Source: Lysinibacillus sp. B2A1 (lineage in GTDB: Bacteria > Bacillota > Bacilli > Bacillales_A > Planococcaceae). From it: a DNA stretch of 64,000 bases. This document shows positions 53,493-63,160 of the stretch, in pieces. Position 1 is the stretch's first letter; the number at the start of each line of letters is the position of its first letter. The notes below the pieces were generated by a model. That model ran no database searches and was not told where the DNA came from. It worked only from the letters and a program-made list of their open reading frames with translations. The translations under genes and the position numbers were made by a program. The stretch spans positions 2,242,501 through 2,306,500 of the forward strand of contig CP027224.1 of NCBI GenBank assembly GCA_002973635.1, in the 5' to 3' direction.

Positions 53493-55247
53493 ATGGCGAA
53501 AAGCAAAATAATTGTTGTCGGCGGCGGTCTTGCTGGTCTGATGGCAACGATTAAAGCAGCTGAAGTTGGTACTGAAGTTGATTTATTCTCATTAGTTCCT
53601 GTAAAACGCTCACACTCTGTATGTGCGCAAGGCGGAATTAATGGTGCGGTAAATACAAAAGGTGAAGGGGATTCTCCTTGGATTCACTTTGATGATACAG
53701 TGTATGGTGGGGACTTCTTAGCTAACCAACCACCAGTTAAGGGTATGTGTGATGCGGCTCCTGGTATTATTCACTTAATGGACCGTATGGGTGTTATGTT
53801 CAACCGTACACCTGAAGGACTTCTTGATTTCCGTCGTTTTGGCGGTACTTTAATGCACCGTACTGCATTCTCAGGTGCAACAACTGGTCAACAATTACTA
53901 TATGCACTAGATGAGCAAGTTCGTTCTCACGAAGTGGCTGGTTTAGTTAATAAATATGAGCACTGGGAATTCCTTGGTGTAATTATTGACGAAGATGGCG
54001 TTTGCCGTGGTATCGTTGCGCAAGATATGCGTACAGAAGAAATTAAATCATTCCGTGCAGACGCTGTTATTATGGCGACTGGAGGTCCTGGTATTATCTT
54101 CGGTAAAACAACAAACTCTGTCATTAACACAGGTTCTGCTGCTTCTATCGTTTACCAACAAGGTGCTTCTTATGCGAATGGTGAATTCATCCAAATTCAC
54201 CCTACAGCGATTCCTGGAGATGACAAAAACCGTTTAATGTCAGAATCGGCTCGTGGTGAAGGTGGACGTATTTGGACTTATAAAGACGGTAAGCCTTGGT
54301 ACTTCTTAGAAGAGAAATACCCAGCTTATGGTAACTTAGTACCACGTGATATTGCAACACGTGAAATTTTCGACGTTTGTGTAAACCAAAAACTTGGTAT
54401 CAATGGCGAAAACATGGTATACCTAGATCTTTCTCATAAAGATCCACATGAATTAGACGTTAAACTTGGTGGTATCATCGAGATTTACGAAAAATTCGTA
54501 GGGGATGACCCACGTAAATTACCTATGAAAATTTTCCCAGCAGTTCACTATTCAATGGGTGGATTATGGGTTGACTACAACCAAATGACTGAAATACCTG
54601 GTCTATTTGCAGCAGGTGAATGTGATTATTCTCAACATGGTGCAAACCGTCTTGGTGCGAACTCATTATTATCTGCTATTTATGGCGGTATGGTTGCTGG
54701 TCCTAACGCAGTAGACTACGTAAAACATCTTAAAAAGCATGCAGAAGACTTACCACAACAAATCTACGATGCTCGCGTTAAAGAAGAACAAGATAAGTGG
54801 GATGCTATCATGAAATTGGACGGCACGGAAAACGCTTACTTGCTTCATAAAGAGCTTGGTGAGATGATGACTGCTACGATGACAGTAGTACGTTATAACG
54901 ACCAACTTGAAGATACATTAAAAAAATTAGATGAGCTTACTGAGCGTTGGAATAACATCAACATCAATGATACACAAAAATGGAGCAACCAAGGTGCACA
55001 CTTTACACGTCAGCTTAAAAACATGTTAATTCTAGCGAAAGTAATGACACAAGGTGCATTATTGCGTAATGAATCTCGCGGTGCTCACTATAAACCAGAT
55101 TTCCCGAACCGTGATGATGAAAACTTCTTAAAAACAACAATTGCGAAGTTTGATCCAACTACTGGTAATCCAATCATCACGTACCAAGAAGTCGACGTTT
55201 CTTTAATTCCACCACGTAAACGCGACTACTCTGCGAAAGGAGACTAA
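53493..55247 (+). CDS. sdhA: Succinate dehydrogenase flavoprotein subunit
   Basis: 584 residues. FAD dinucleotide fold IIVVGGGLAGLMATIKAAE at the start; covalent FAD His in RSHSVCAQGGINGAVN; substrate site HRTAFSGATTGQQ and YSMGGLWVDY; later ESRGAHYKPDFPNRDD. It oxidises succinate to fumarate. 66 bases after sdhC and five before sdhB. Confidence 0.97.
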   Translation: MAKSKIIVVGGGLAGLMATIKAAEVGTEVDLFSLVPVKRSHSVCAQGGINGAVNTKGEGDSPWIHFDDTVYGGDFLANQPPVKGMCDAAPGIIHLMDRMGVMFNRTPEGLLDFRRFGGTLMHRTAFSGATTGQQLLYALDEQVRSHEVAGLVNKYEHWEFLGVIIDEDGVCRGIVAQDMRTEEIKSFRADAVIMATGGPGIIFGKTTNSVINTGSAASIVYQQGASYANGEFIQIHPTAIPGDDKNRLMSESARGEGGRIWTYKDGKPWYFLEEKYPAYGNLVPRDIATREIFDVCVNQKLGINGENMVYLDLSHKDPHELDVKLGGIIEIYEKFVGDDPRKLPMKIFPAVHYSMGGLWVDYNQMTEIPGLFAAGECDYSQHGANRLGANSLLSAIYGGMVAGPNAVDYVKHLKKHAEDLPQQIYDARVKEEQDKWDAIMKLDGTENAYLLHKELGEMMTATMTVVRYNDQLEDTLKKLDELTERWNNININDTQKWSNQGAHFTRQLKNMLILAKVMTQGALLRNESRGAHYKPDFPNRDDENFLKTTIAKFDPTTGNPIITYQEVDVSLIPPRKRDYSAKGD

Positions 55248-55252
55248 AAGTT

Positions 55253-56032
55253 ATGCAAATCGCAGCAAATACTGGAAGAATGGTCAAAGTGGAAATTTTA
55301 CGTCAAGATACTAAAGGCGGCAATAGCTACTGGCAAAAATTCCAAGTACCTTACCGTCATGGTATGAACGTAATTTCAATTTTAATGGAAATTCAAAAAA
55401 ATCCTGTTACTGAAAATGGTGAAAATACTTCACCAGTAGCATGGGATATGAACTGTTTAGAAGAGGTTTGTGGTGCATGTTCAATGGTTATTAATGGTCG
55501 CCCACGTCAATCTTGTTCAACACTTGTTGACCAATTGACTGAGCCTATTAAACTAGAGCCTATGAAAACATTCCCTGTTATTCGTGACTTACAAGTTGAC
55601 CGTGAACGTATGTTCAACGCACTGAAAAAAGTGAAAGCATGGGTGCCAATCGATGGTACTTATGATTTAGGTGAAGGTCCGCGTATGCCAGAAGGTAAAC
55701 GTCAATGGGCTTATGAATTATCTAAATGTATGACTTGTGGTGTATGTATGGAAGCTTGTCCAAACGTGTCTGAAAAAGCTTCATTCATCGGACCAGCACC
55801 ATTATCACAAGTACGTTTATTTAACACTCACCCAACTGGTGCGATGATTAAAGACCAACGTTTAAACGCAATTATGGGTGATGGAGGCCTTGCAAACTGT
55901 GGTAACTCTCAAAACTGTGTTGCTGCTTGTCCAAAAGGTATTCCTTTAACAACATCTATCGCATCATTAAACCGTGCAACTACAGTGCAAATGTTCCGTA
56001 ACTTCTTCGGTTCTGACCACTTCGTTGACTAA
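55253..56032 (+). CDS. sdhB: Succinate dehydrogenase iron-sulphur subunit
   Basis: 259 residues. N-terminal 2Fe-2S ligands in MNCLEEVCGACSMVINGRP plus RQSC; C-terminal 4Fe-4S/3Fe-4S ligands in CMTCGVCMEACPN, NCGNSQNC and CVAACPKGIP. It relays electrons from SdhA to haem b. Last gene of the operon, followed by a terminator. Confidence 0.97.
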   Translation: MQIAANTGRMVKVEILRQDTKGGNSYWQKFQVPYRHGMNVISILMEIQKNPVTENGENTSPVAWDMNCLEEVCGACSMVINGRPRQSCSTLVDQLTEPIKLEPMKTFPVIRDLQVDRERMFNALKKVKAWVPIDGTYDLGEGPRMPEGKRQWAYELSKCMTCGVCMEACPNVSEKASFIGPAPLSQVRLFNTHPTGAMIKDQRLNAIMGDGGLANCGNSQNCVAACPKGIPLTTSIASLNRATTVQMFRNFFGSDHFVD

Positions 56033-56051
56033 TTGTACAAGCTTTCTCTTA

Positions 56052-56082
56052 AGCCCCTACACGGAAAGTGTAAGGGGTTTTT
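56052..56082 (+). terminator. Rho-independent terminator of sdhCAB
   Basis: AGCCCCTACAC / GTGTAAGGGGTTTTTT with loop GGAAA. Confidence 0.92.
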
Positions 56083-56172
56083 TCTATTCGAATTTTTTTA
56101 GCTAAGGAAATTTGTGAATAAAACAAGCAAATAGCTGAAATTTCTATGATAATATAATAATCTCCTTTATAA

Positions 56173-56188
56173 TGAATGTATATTCATC
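56173..56188. promoter_or_regulatory. FadR-like palindrome upstream of ysmA
   Basis: TGAATGTATATTCATC, resembling the operators at 38818 and 40750, directly after a TATAAT at 56168-56173. Candidate site only. Confidence 0.4.
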
Positions 56189-56248
56189 TATCGATTCGCT
56201 AACTTCTTTAACAGATGGTGGCGAACTAATTTTAGGAGGATGGCTAAG

Positions 56249-56707
56249 ATGAAAGCAAATTATATTGAAGATTTTCAGGAATGGACAAAGGATTTTTCAT
56301 TTTATATCGAGGTACGTGTACGTTTTTCTGAAACAGATATGTACGGTCATATGAACAATACAGTCAGCTTTACATATTTTGAACAAGCACGAATTGATTA
56401 TTTTCGCCACTTAGGGGTCCTAATGCCAGCTGCAATTGATGAGAATATTGAAGGAATTCCAATCGTAGCAGATTTGCAATGTGATTATGTAAAACAGGTT
56501 TTCTTCGATGATGTCCTAAAAATTTATACGAAGGTTGCGAAGGTAGGAAATTCATCATTGGATATTCATTATTTAGGGAAAAATCAAAGGGACGAGGTTT
56601 GTTTCACGGGTCGAGGTACAGTTGTGCAAATGGATCCACGCACTGGGAAAAGTGTATCTTTATCTGAAGAAGCAAGGAATCATCTAGCAAGCCTCTCCAT
56701 ACTCTAA
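56249..56707 (+). CDS. ysmA: Hotdog-fold acyl-CoA thioesterase YsmA
   Basis: 152 residues. I use the ATG at 56249, eight bases after AGGAGG; the ATG of the longer frame abuts that site. The 4-HBT core reads VRFSETDMYGHMNNTVSFTYFEQARIDYF (about residues 25-53 in parts), with the Asp-x-x-x-HxN catalytic pattern. Such enzymes cleave acyl-CoA. The gene precedes gerE as in B. subtilis. A FadR-like palindrome upstream may tie it to fatty-acid use. Confidence 0.83.
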   Translation: MKANYIEDFQEWTKDFSFYIEVRVRFSETDMYGHMNNTVSFTYFEQARIDYFRHLGVLMPAAIDENIEGIPIVADLQCDYVKQVFFDDVLKIYTKVAKVGNSSLDIHYLGKNQRDEVCFTGRGTVVQMDPRTGKSVSLSEEARNHLASLSIL

Positions 56708-56927
56708 TATAAATCGTTATTTTATATTCGTGTGATAAGGAATTTATTTTGGAAGTGAACAACCTTTATTGTTCAGTAAGAGTCGTTTTCGATACATTCC
56801 ATATATTTATTTCAGTAATTTTCGAAATTTTTAAGGAAACACGTCATATTCATGAAAATAGCCGTCACCGCTCTTCACTCCTTAACATAAGTTACAATAC
56901 GTGCGGGGGAGGAGGGTGTAACTGAAA

Positions 56928-57149
56928 ATGAATGGCTCTCATCATCGTTCTCTATTAACAAATCGAGAACGTGAAATATTTGCGCTTTTATTAGCTGAAA
57001 AAACAACGAGGGATATAGCAGAGCAACTTGGTATAAGTGAAAAAACAGTGCGAAATCACATTTCCAATACAATTCAAAAGCTAGGTGTAACGAATCGCTC
57101 TCAGGCGTTAATTGAGCTGTTACGCTTAGAAGAATTTAAATTAGACTAA
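56928..57149 (+). CDS. gerE: Spore coat transcription factor GerE
   Basis: 73 residues, a stand-alone LuxR-type helix-turn-helix: LTNREREIFALLLAEKTTRD, IAEQLGISEKTVRNHISNTI, QKLGVTNRSQALIELL. Length and sequence match GerE, which acts late in the mother cell on coat genes after sigma-K. A strong GGAGGAGGGTGTAACT site precedes it. Same position after ysmA as in B. subtilis. Confidence 0.95.
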   Translation: MNGSHHRSLLTNREREIFALLLAEKTTRDIAEQLGISEKTVRNHISNTIQKLGVTNRSQALIELLRLEEFKLD

Positions 57150-57223
57150 TGGACACTTGCTATTTCATGAAAAAAACGACAAAATAGAACTATTCAACGT
57201 ATTTTTAGGAGTGAAATAGTTAT

Positions 57224-57676
57224 ATGTCGGATGAAGTAACAAAACACTCACCTGAAACCGTTGCAACGGTTGAAAAGGAATTACGCTATATAGCGGCCAT
57301 TGTGAAGCAAAAGGGAAGAGAGATTGTTTCGCAATATGCGATTACGCCGCCACAATTTGTTGCATTACAGTGGTTAGAAGAACTTGGTGATATGACAATT
57401 GGCGACTTGTCAAACCGATTATACTTAGCTTTTAGTACAACAACAGATTTAGTGGACCGAATGGAGAAAAATGAATTAGTGAAACGAGTGCGTGACGAAA
57501 ATGATCGTCGTGTCGTTGTTGTTCATCTTCTCGAGAAGGGCGAACGAATTATTCAAGAGGTTATTGAAAAAAGACAACAGTATTTGCAGGAAAAACTTGT
57601 AGGTTTTAATGAACAAGAAGTCGCACAATTATCAGGCTATCTACAAAGACTACATGTACACATGAAACAGGATTGA
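57224..57676 (+). CDS. ysmB: MarR-family transcriptional regulator YsmB
   Basis: 150 residues with a MarR winged helix: YAITPPQFVALQWLEELGDM, TIGDLSNRLYLAFSTTTDLV (recognition helix) and the wing VRDENDRRVVVVHLLEKG. It lies between gerE and racE, 11 bases before racE, as ysmB does in B. subtilis. Ligand and targets unknown. Confidence 0.88.
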   Translation: MSDEVTKHSPETVATVEKELRYIAAIVKQKGREIVSQYAITPPQFVALQWLEELGDMTIGDLSNRLYLAFSTTTDLVDRMEKNELVKRVRDENDRRVVVVHLLEKGERIIQEVIEKRQQYLQEKLVGFNEQEVAQLSGYLQRLHVHMKQD

Positions 57677-57686
57677 GGCGGAAAGT

Positions 57687-58484
57687 ATGAATGCCCCGAT
57701 AGGCGTTATTGATTCAGGAGTTGGCGGTTTAACCGTAGCAAAGGAAATTATGAAACGTTTGCCAAATGAAACGATTTACTACATTGGCGATACAGCAAGA
57801 TGTCCATATGGTCCGAGAAGTCGACAGGAAGTACGGAATTTCACTTGGCAAATGGCAAAAGCACTTGAAAAAATGAATATTAAGATGCTTGTTATTGCTT
57901 GTAATACAGCGACTGCAGTAGCACTCGAAAGTTTACAAAGAAATATGCCTTTTCCGGTACTAGGCGTTATTAATGCTGGCGCACGTGCAGCTGTAAAGAA
58001 AACGAAGCGACATGAAGTCGTTGTGCTTGCAACAGAAGGAACCATTAAAAGCGGGGCGTATGAGGAAGCCTTACTATCACTCAATACGTCAACACATATT
58101 ATTCCACTTGCTTGTCCTACATTTGTACCACTTGTTGAAAGTGGCGAATATAAAGGTGGATTTGCAAATAAGTTAATTGCTGAAGGCTTAAAGCCGTTGA
58201 AAAATGAACAATTTGACACGGTCATCTTAGGATGTACGCATTATCCAATATTGCAAAAACAAATTGAAGCTGTTGTCGGAGAAGATGTTTTCGTGCTGTC
58301 TTCTGCGGAGGAAACAGCAAAGGATGTTCAAGAAATGCTTGCGTATAATGGCACGTTGGCTGATTCAACTATTGTGCCTGCTCATAAATTTTACGCCACG
58401 GGATCTGTACCAATTTTCAGTTCGATTGCAGAAAATTGGCTTGAACAAGGTACTCTCGATATTAAACGTATTACATTAAAATAA
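57687..58484 (+). CDS. racE: Glutamate racemase
   Basis: 265 residues. Two-base catalytic set: first Cys in LVIACNTATAVAL and second in VILGCTHYP; substrate loop IGVIDSGVGGLTVAKEI at the start and GDTARCPYGPRS. It makes D-glutamate for peptidoglycan (and gamma-polyglutamate). The stop overlaps the following terminator stem. In B. subtilis gerM follows; it is absent here, with rph next. Confidence 0.96.
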   Translation: MNAPIGVIDSGVGGLTVAKEIMKRLPNETIYYIGDTARCPYGPRSRQEVRNFTWQMAKALEKMNIKMLVIACNTATAVALESLQRNMPFPVLGVINAGARAAVKKTKRHEVVVLATEGTIKSGAYEEALLSLNTSTHIIPLACPTFVPLVESGEYKGGFANKLIAEGLKPLKNEQFDTVILGCTHYPILQKQIEAVVGEDVFVLSSAEETAKDVQEMLAYNGTLADSTIVPAHKFYATGSVPIFSSIAENWLEQGTLDIKRITLK

Positions 58485-58517
58485 AAATCAGCTTAGCGAT
58501 GGGCTAGGCTGATTTTT
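58484..58517 (+). terminator. Rho-independent terminator of ysmB-racE
   Basis: AAAATCAGCTTAGC / GCTAGGCTGATTTTT around GATGG. Confidence 0.85.
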
Positions 58518-58610
58518 GCCGTTTCTGGCATCGTACATAGGGAACCGTACACTTTTTTGAATGTTTAAAGTATGATAAGATGAGTGCGAAAGTTTTTAGG
58601 AGGAACGAAA

Positions 58611-59363
58611 ATGATGACAAGATTTGATGGAAGAAATGCAGATGCACTGAGACCAGTAAAAATAGATAGTGAGTATTTATTACACCCAGAAGGCTCAGTT
58701 TTAATTCAAGTAGGTAATACGAAAGTGATTTGCACAGCAACAATTGAGGATAAGGTTCCAGGATTTTTACGAGGACAGGGCAAAGGTTGGATCACGGCAG
58801 AATATTCAATGCTACCTCGTGCAACAGCGCAGCGTACACCACGTGAGTCATCTCGAGGAAAGGTGAATGGTCGTACAATGGAAATCCAACGTTTAATCGG
58901 TCGTGCATTGCGTGCTATTGTTGACCTAGAGGCACTTGGTGAGCGAACAGTGTGGATTGATTGCGATGTTATTCAAGCAGACGGAGGGACACGTACAGCC
59001 TCTATTACAGGTGCATTTGTTGCAATGACACAGGCAATCGCTAAATTTGGTGCAGAAAAGCCTTTCGAAAAATTTCCCGTGACTGACTATTTAGCAGCAA
59101 CTAGTGTTGGGATTGTTGAAGAACAGGGAGCAATTTTAGACTTAAACTATGTAGAGGATGTTGATGCTGCCGTCGATATGAATATTGTGATGACAGGAGC
59201 AGGACAATTTGTTGAGCTTCAAGGAACTGGAGAAGAATCAACTTTTTCTCGTGAACAGCTAAATGATCTACTAGCACTAGGTGAAAAGGGTATTCAAGAG
59301 TTAGTTGCACTGCAAAAAAAGGCACTTGGTGAAATAGCGGATCAAATTGGAGGACAAAAGTAA
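58611..59363 (+). CDS. rph: Ribonuclease PH
   Basis: 250 residues from the ATG at 58611 behind AGGAGGAACGAAA. RNase PH marks: [55 protein letters not shown] and [20 protein letters not shown] (phosphate site). It trims tRNA 3' ends by phosphorolysis. Its stop TAA overlaps the next ATG by one base. Confidence 0.96.
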   Translation: MMTRFDGRNADALRPVKIDSEYLLHPEGSVLIQVGNTKVICTATIEDKVPGFLRGQGKGWITAEYSMLPRATAQRTPRESSRGKVNGRTMEIQRLIGRALRAIVDLEALGERTVWIDCDVIQADGGTRTASITGAFVAMTQAIAKFGAEKPFEKFPVTDYLAATSVGIVEEQGAILDLNYVEDVDAAVDMNIVMTGAGQFVELQGTGEESTFSREQLNDLLALGEKGIQELVALQKKALGEIADQIGGQK

Positions 59364-59956
59364 TGAAGCAAGTAGTAATAGCAACGAAGAATAAGGGAAA
59401 AGCAAAGGATTTCGAAGCTTTATTTGGTCCACTCGGCTATGAAGTGGTAACCATGTTTGATGTGGCACCAGAAATGGAAATAGAAGAAACGGGCACTACA
59501 TTTGAGGAAAATGCGGTCTTAAAGGCAGAAGCATTAGCAAAAGAGCTTGGCACAATTGTTATTGCAGATGATAGCGGCTTAGCTGTTGATGTATTAAATG
59601 GAGAGCCAGGCGTTTATTCTGCACGATATGCAGGTGATCATGATGATGAAGCGAATATAGTCAAACTGCTAGAAAATTTAAAGAATGTTGAAGATGAAAA
59701 TCGTACAGCACGCTTCTGCTGCTGTATTGCCATTGCAGGTCCAGATTTTAAAACAACTACAGTTTTTGGTACTTGTGAGGGTGTTATTGCCCTTGAAAAA
59801 CGCGGTACAAATGGCTTTGGATATGACCCAATCTTCTACGTACCAAGCTTAGGTCGTATGATGGCTGAGTTATCACCAGAAGAAAAGGCTGCCATTTCTC
59901 ACCGTGGAAATGCAATTCGTCAGTTGAAGGAAGAATTGTCAAATCTTATAAAATAA
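59363..59956 (+). CDS. rdgB: dITP/XTP pyrophosphatase (RdgB/HAM1 family)
   Basis: 197 residues. ATKNKGKAKDFEALF at the start, TGTTFEENAVLKAEALAKEL, the metal site IADDSGLAVDVLNGEPGVYS and the base pocket GTNGFGYDPIFYVP with ISHRGNAIRQL. It removes ITP, dITP and XTP from pools. Coupled to rph by a TAATG overlap. B. subtilis ysnA equivalent. Confidence 0.95.
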   Translation: MKQVVIATKNKGKAKDFEALFGPLGYEVVTMFDVAPEMEIEETGTTFEENAVLKAEALAKELGTIVIADDSGLAVDVLNGEPGVYSARYAGDHDDEANIVKLLENLKNVEDENRTARFCCCIAIAGPDFKTTTVFGTCEGVIALEKRGTNGFGYDPIFYVPSLGRMMAELSPEEKAAISHRGNAIRQLKEELSNLIK

Positions 59957-59968
59957 GAGGTGATATCC

Positions 59969-60475
59969 ATGCAGATACTAGTGATGAGCGATACTCACGG
60001 TGATAGCGGCGTGATTGAAAAGGTTCGAGGCTTTTACCCGAACATTGACATCTTGATTCATTGTGGAGATAGTGAGCTTCCTTTCTCCCATCACGTATTA
60101 GATGGCATGAAAAAAGTACGGGGTAATTGTGATATAGATCCTGCCTTTCCAGATGAAATAGTTATTGATTTTGGCGATATAAAAGTCTTTGCTACCCATG
60201 GTCATTTATTTAACGTAAAAAGCTCCATTCTATCATTGTCCTACCGAGCGAAAGAAGTGAACGCACGAATAGTTTGTTTCGGTCATTCTCATATGCTAGG
60301 AGCCGAGATGATTGATGATATTTTATTTTTAAATCCAGGGAGCTTATTAAAGCCACGTGGACGCCAAGAGAAGAGCTTTGCCGTTGTGGAGATTAATCAG
60401 ACAGCTTTTAAAGTTGATTTCTTTACGGACGATCACCAGCTTTTAGACTCTTATACATTTATGCGAAATGAATAA
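59969..60475 (+). CDS. ysnB: YfcE/MJ0936-family metallophosphoesterase
   Basis: 168 residues from the ATG at 59969 (AGAGGTGATATCC upstream). Calcineurin-like motifs: VMSDTHGDSG, DILIHCGDSE, VRGNCD, ATHGHLF and FGHSHMLG, the two-metal centre. Family members hydrolyse phosphodiesters in vitro; the physiological substrate is not known. Third gene of rph-ysnA-ysnB, as in B. subtilis. Confidence 0.92.
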   Translation: MQILVMSDTHGDSGVIEKVRGFYPNIDILIHCGDSELPFSHHVLDGMKKVRGNCDIDPAFPDEIVIDFGDIKVFATHGHLFNVKSSILSLSYRAKEVNARIVCFGHSHMLGAEMIDDILFLNPGSLLKPRGRQEKSFAVVEINQTAFKVDFFTDDHQLLDSYTFMRNE

Positions 60476-60487
60476 CAACAGTTGTAG

Positions 60488-60525
60488 AAATCCGCTTTAT
60501 TTACATTGGTAAAGGCGGATTTTTT
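60488..60525 (+). terminator. Rho-independent terminator of rph-ysnA-ysnB
   Basis: AAATCCGCTTTA / TAAAGGCGGATTTTTT around TTACATTGG. Confidence 0.85.
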
Positions 60526-60634
60526 ATTTGCAAGCGGCTTTATTTTTTGTGGGCTTTCTTAGTGGTAAAATTGACTATGAATTAATTTTAATGATTAAGA
60601 AAAAATAAATATAAAAAACAACAAAGGAGAGAAC

Positions 60635-62095
60635 ATGGAAAATATATTTGGATGGAATTTTGAAAATAGTTATGTCCAACTTGCTAGCATTTATTATACG
60701 GAACTAGCACTTAATCCTGTAAGTGCCCCTAAGTTGGTAAAATTAAATGAAGCGGTTGCTACGTCATTAGGTTTAACGATAGAAACCTTATCCAATGAAG
60801 AAGCGGTGGCGATTTTTGCTGGAAACAAGGTTCCGACTGGAGGAAATCCCATTGCACAAGCCTATGCTGGTCATCAATTTGGTCATTTCAATATGCTAGG
60901 GGATGGTCGAGCACTGTTGCTTGGAGAGCAAATAACCCCGAATAATGAACGTTTTGATGTCGCGCTAAAAGGCTCAGGAAGAACGCCATTTTCTCGTGGT
61001 GGGGATGGTAGGGCAGCACTTGGACCAATGCTGCGTGAATATATAATGAGCGAAGCCATGTTTGCACTCGGTATTCCTACTTCACGAAGCTTGGCTGTTG
61101 TAACGACAGGTGAAACAATTCTCCGTGAATCCGAGCTTCCAGGTGCTGTTCTAACTCGTATAGCAAGCAGTCATTTGCGTGTAGGTACCTTCCAATTTGC
61201 AGCACAGTGGGGAACAGATGAGGAGCTTAAAATGTTGGCAGATTATACATTAGAGCGACATTTTCCAAATGCTAATCAGTCTAATAATCGTTATCTATAC
61301 CTACTTCAGGAGGTTATCAGGAAGCAGGCCTCCCTTATTGCAAAATGGCAGTTAGTGGGCTTTATTCATGGTGTTATGAACACGGATAATATGACGATTA
61401 GTGGTGAAACGATTGATTATGGCCCCTGTGCATTTATGGATACCTATGACCCGGCGACAGTGTTCAGCTCCATCGATCGACAAGGTCGTTATGCATATGG
61501 CAACCAGCCCAATATAGGTGGCTGGAATTTAACTCGCTTGGCTGAAACATTATTACCATTAATTCATGAAAATCAGGAAGAGGCAATAACCCTAGCTCAA
61601 GAAATATTGCAAAAGTATCCGCAATTGTATCATGATAACTGGCTAGCAGGTATGCGAGCAAAGCTTGGAATTTTTAATGAAGAAGAGCAGGATGTGCTTC
61701 TTATTGAAGAACTGTTAAAGCTGATGCAGCAATATCAAGCAGACTATACAAATACATTTATTGCATTAACCTTTGAAAGATGGGATGAATCACAGCTATT
61801 TAGCTCATCGGCATTTAAAGAGTGGCATTGTAAATGGCTTGAGCGATTAACTAGGCAATCGCAAACAAAGGAAATGTCTCAGCAATTAATGCGTAATCAT
61901 AATCCAGCGATCATTCCACGAAATCATCGAGTGGAAGAAGCCTTAGAGGCTGCAGTCGAGAATGGGGACTACAGTGTCATGGACAAATTATTAAAGGCCC
62001 TTGCGAAGCCGTTTGAGCATTCTAATGAGCAATTACAATACGCAGCATTACCAGCACCATCTACACAGCCATATCGTACTTTTTGTGGCACATAA
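60635..62095 (+). CDS. selO: Protein adenylyltransferase SelO (YdiU family)
   Basis: 486 residues, full length for the family. Pseudokinase-fold marks: [74 protein letters not shown] ([15 protein letters not shown]), and the metal-binding segment [20 protein letters not shown]. SelO transfers AMP to Ser/Thr/Tyr of target proteins in redox control. The C-terminus ends YRTFCGT; the Cys near the end is equivalent to the selenocysteine/Cys position. Ribosome site AAAGGAGAGAAC. Confidence 0.94.
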   Translation: MENIFGWNFENSYVQLASIYYTELALNPVSAPKLVKLNEAVATSLGLTIETLSNEEAVAIFAGNKVPTGGNPIAQAYAGHQFGHFNMLGDGRALLLGEQITPNNERFDVALKGSGRTPFSRGGDGRAALGPMLREYIMSEAMFALGIPTSRSLAVVTTGETILRESELPGAVLTRIASSHLRVGTFQFAAQWGTDEELKMLADYTLERHFPNANQSNNRYLYLLQEVIRKQASLIAKWQLVGFIHGVMNTDNMTISGETIDYGPCAFMDTYDPATVFSSIDRQGRYAYGNQPNIGGWNLTRLAETLLPLIHENQEEAITLAQEILQKYPQLYHDNWLAGMRAKLGIFNEEEQDVLLIEELLKLMQQYQADYTNTFIALTFERWDESQLFSSSAFKEWHCKWLERLTRQSQTKEMSQQLMRNHNPAIIPRNHRVEEALEAAVENGDYSVMDKLLKALAKPFEHSNEQLQYAALPAPSTQPYRTFCGT

Positions 62096-62102
62096 ATGGA
62101 AA

Positions 62103-62129
62103 GCGAGGGGAGCTCCCTTGGTTTTTTTA
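62103..62129 (+). terminator. Possible terminator of selO
   Basis: GAGGGGAGCTCCCTTG followed by seven T; the stem is short. Confidence 0.4.
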
Positions 62130-62205
62130 TTTTGTCAAAAGGTCACTTCATAGAATCTAAGCGCATACCCTATGTATGAATAAATGCTAAAGGAGACTAT
62201 ATTAG

Positions 62206-62370
62206 ATGCATAAATATTCAAAGGGTTGGTTTGTTAAAGAGTTGCGTACACATGGAATTCTAGTACATCCACAATTTAAAAATCATCTAGGGCTTTTTAA
62301 GGAGTCTGAGCTTCGCAATTTATATTATCGCTTTGTTGTAAATGAAACGCTAGAAACGGATCAAAAATAA
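62206..62370 (+). CDS. Small DUF2639-like protein (54 aa)
   Basis: A 54-residue frame from ATG at 62206 behind AAAGGAGACTATATTAG. The opening HKYSKGWFVKELRTHGI then HP matches the YSKGW.V..LK..GI..HP pattern of the DUF2639 family (B. subtilis YflB type), short cytoplasmic proteins of Bacillales with unknown function. C-terminal part FKESELRNLYYRFVVNE fits the family too. Confidence 0.75.
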   Translation: MHKYSKGWFVKELRTHGILVHPQFKNHLGLFKESELRNLYYRFVVNETLETDQK

Positions 62371-62427
62371 AATGTTTGAACTACTCTTTTGTAGGAGAGA
62401 ATTGATTCTACAGAAGGGAGTGATTTG

Positions 62428-63126
62428 ATGTTGAGCAAACCATGGATTTTAACGCAAATATGGCAGGATGTATTATTTTTGCATTGGCCTGTCCCTCCTC
62501 ATATACTAGAGCAACATATCCCTATAGATTTAAAATTAGATCTCTTTGAACAGAACGCTTGGTTAAGTATAGTGCTTTTTAAAGTAAAAGGACAACGACT
62601 ACGAATGCTGCCACCATTTCCTGGAACTGATTCTTATGTACAGCTTAATATACGTACCTATGTGACGTATAAGGAGAAGAAAGGAATTTATTTTTTTACC
62701 TTAGATGTTTCAAATCACTTTGTTGCACAATTAGCTTCAATGGGCGGTTTAAAATATCGTTATGCAAAAATGGCACTACGACAAAATGGGAATAACTATT
62801 CTTTTACAGGTCATAGTAACATCTTTAAGGAAAGAGCAAGAATTTCTTATAAACCATTACCTAGTGAAATTACTAGCAGCAATTTTGATAAATGGTTAGT
62901 AGAACGCTATTGCTCATGGACAAAATCGAATAATTTATTATTACGTATCGATATACATCATCTGCCTTGGCAGCTGCAAAAAGCACAGATCAATATTGAG
63001 CGCAATACGCTAGCACCTTTTATAAACGAAATGCTCCAAAGGACTCAACCAATAGTCCATTTTGCAAAGTGCAGGAAGGCGAAAATTTTTCTACCTGTAA
63101 TTGAGCAGAAAAACCAGATTTATTAA
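62428..63126 (+). CDS. DUF2071 (YqjF-like) protein
   Basis: 232 residues. I start at the ATG at 62428, eight bases after GAAGGGAG; a TTG directly before it is also possible. The DUF2071 pattern is seen: WQDVLFLHWPVPPHILEQHI at the start, WLSIVLFKVKGQRLRMLPPF, FPGTDSYVQLNIRTYV, FTLDVSNHFVAQLA and ERYCSWTKSNN. The fold is acetoacetate decarboxylase-like, but no catalytic Lys can be assigned with confidence. Function unknown. Single gene. Confidence 0.82.
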   Translation: MLSKPWILTQIWQDVLFLHWPVPPHILEQHIPIDLKLDLFEQNAWLSIVLFKVKGQRLRMLPPFPGTDSYVQLNIRTYVTYKEKKGIYFFTLDVSNHFVAQLASMGGLKYRYAKMALRQNGNNYSFTGHSNIFKERARISYKPLPSEITSSNFDKWLVERYCSWTKSNNLLLRIDIHHLPWQLQKAQINIERNTLAPFINEMLQRTQPIVHFAKCRKAKIFLPVIEQKNQIY

Positions 63127-63151
63127 CAAAAATCATTGTCAATAGATCTGG
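63114..63151. terminator. Possible bidirectional terminator
   Basis: CCAGATTTATT / AATAGATCTGG between the convergent DUF2071 gene and the gene ending at 63161. T-runs are short. Confidence 0.45.
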
Positions 63152-63160
63152 TATTTATTC

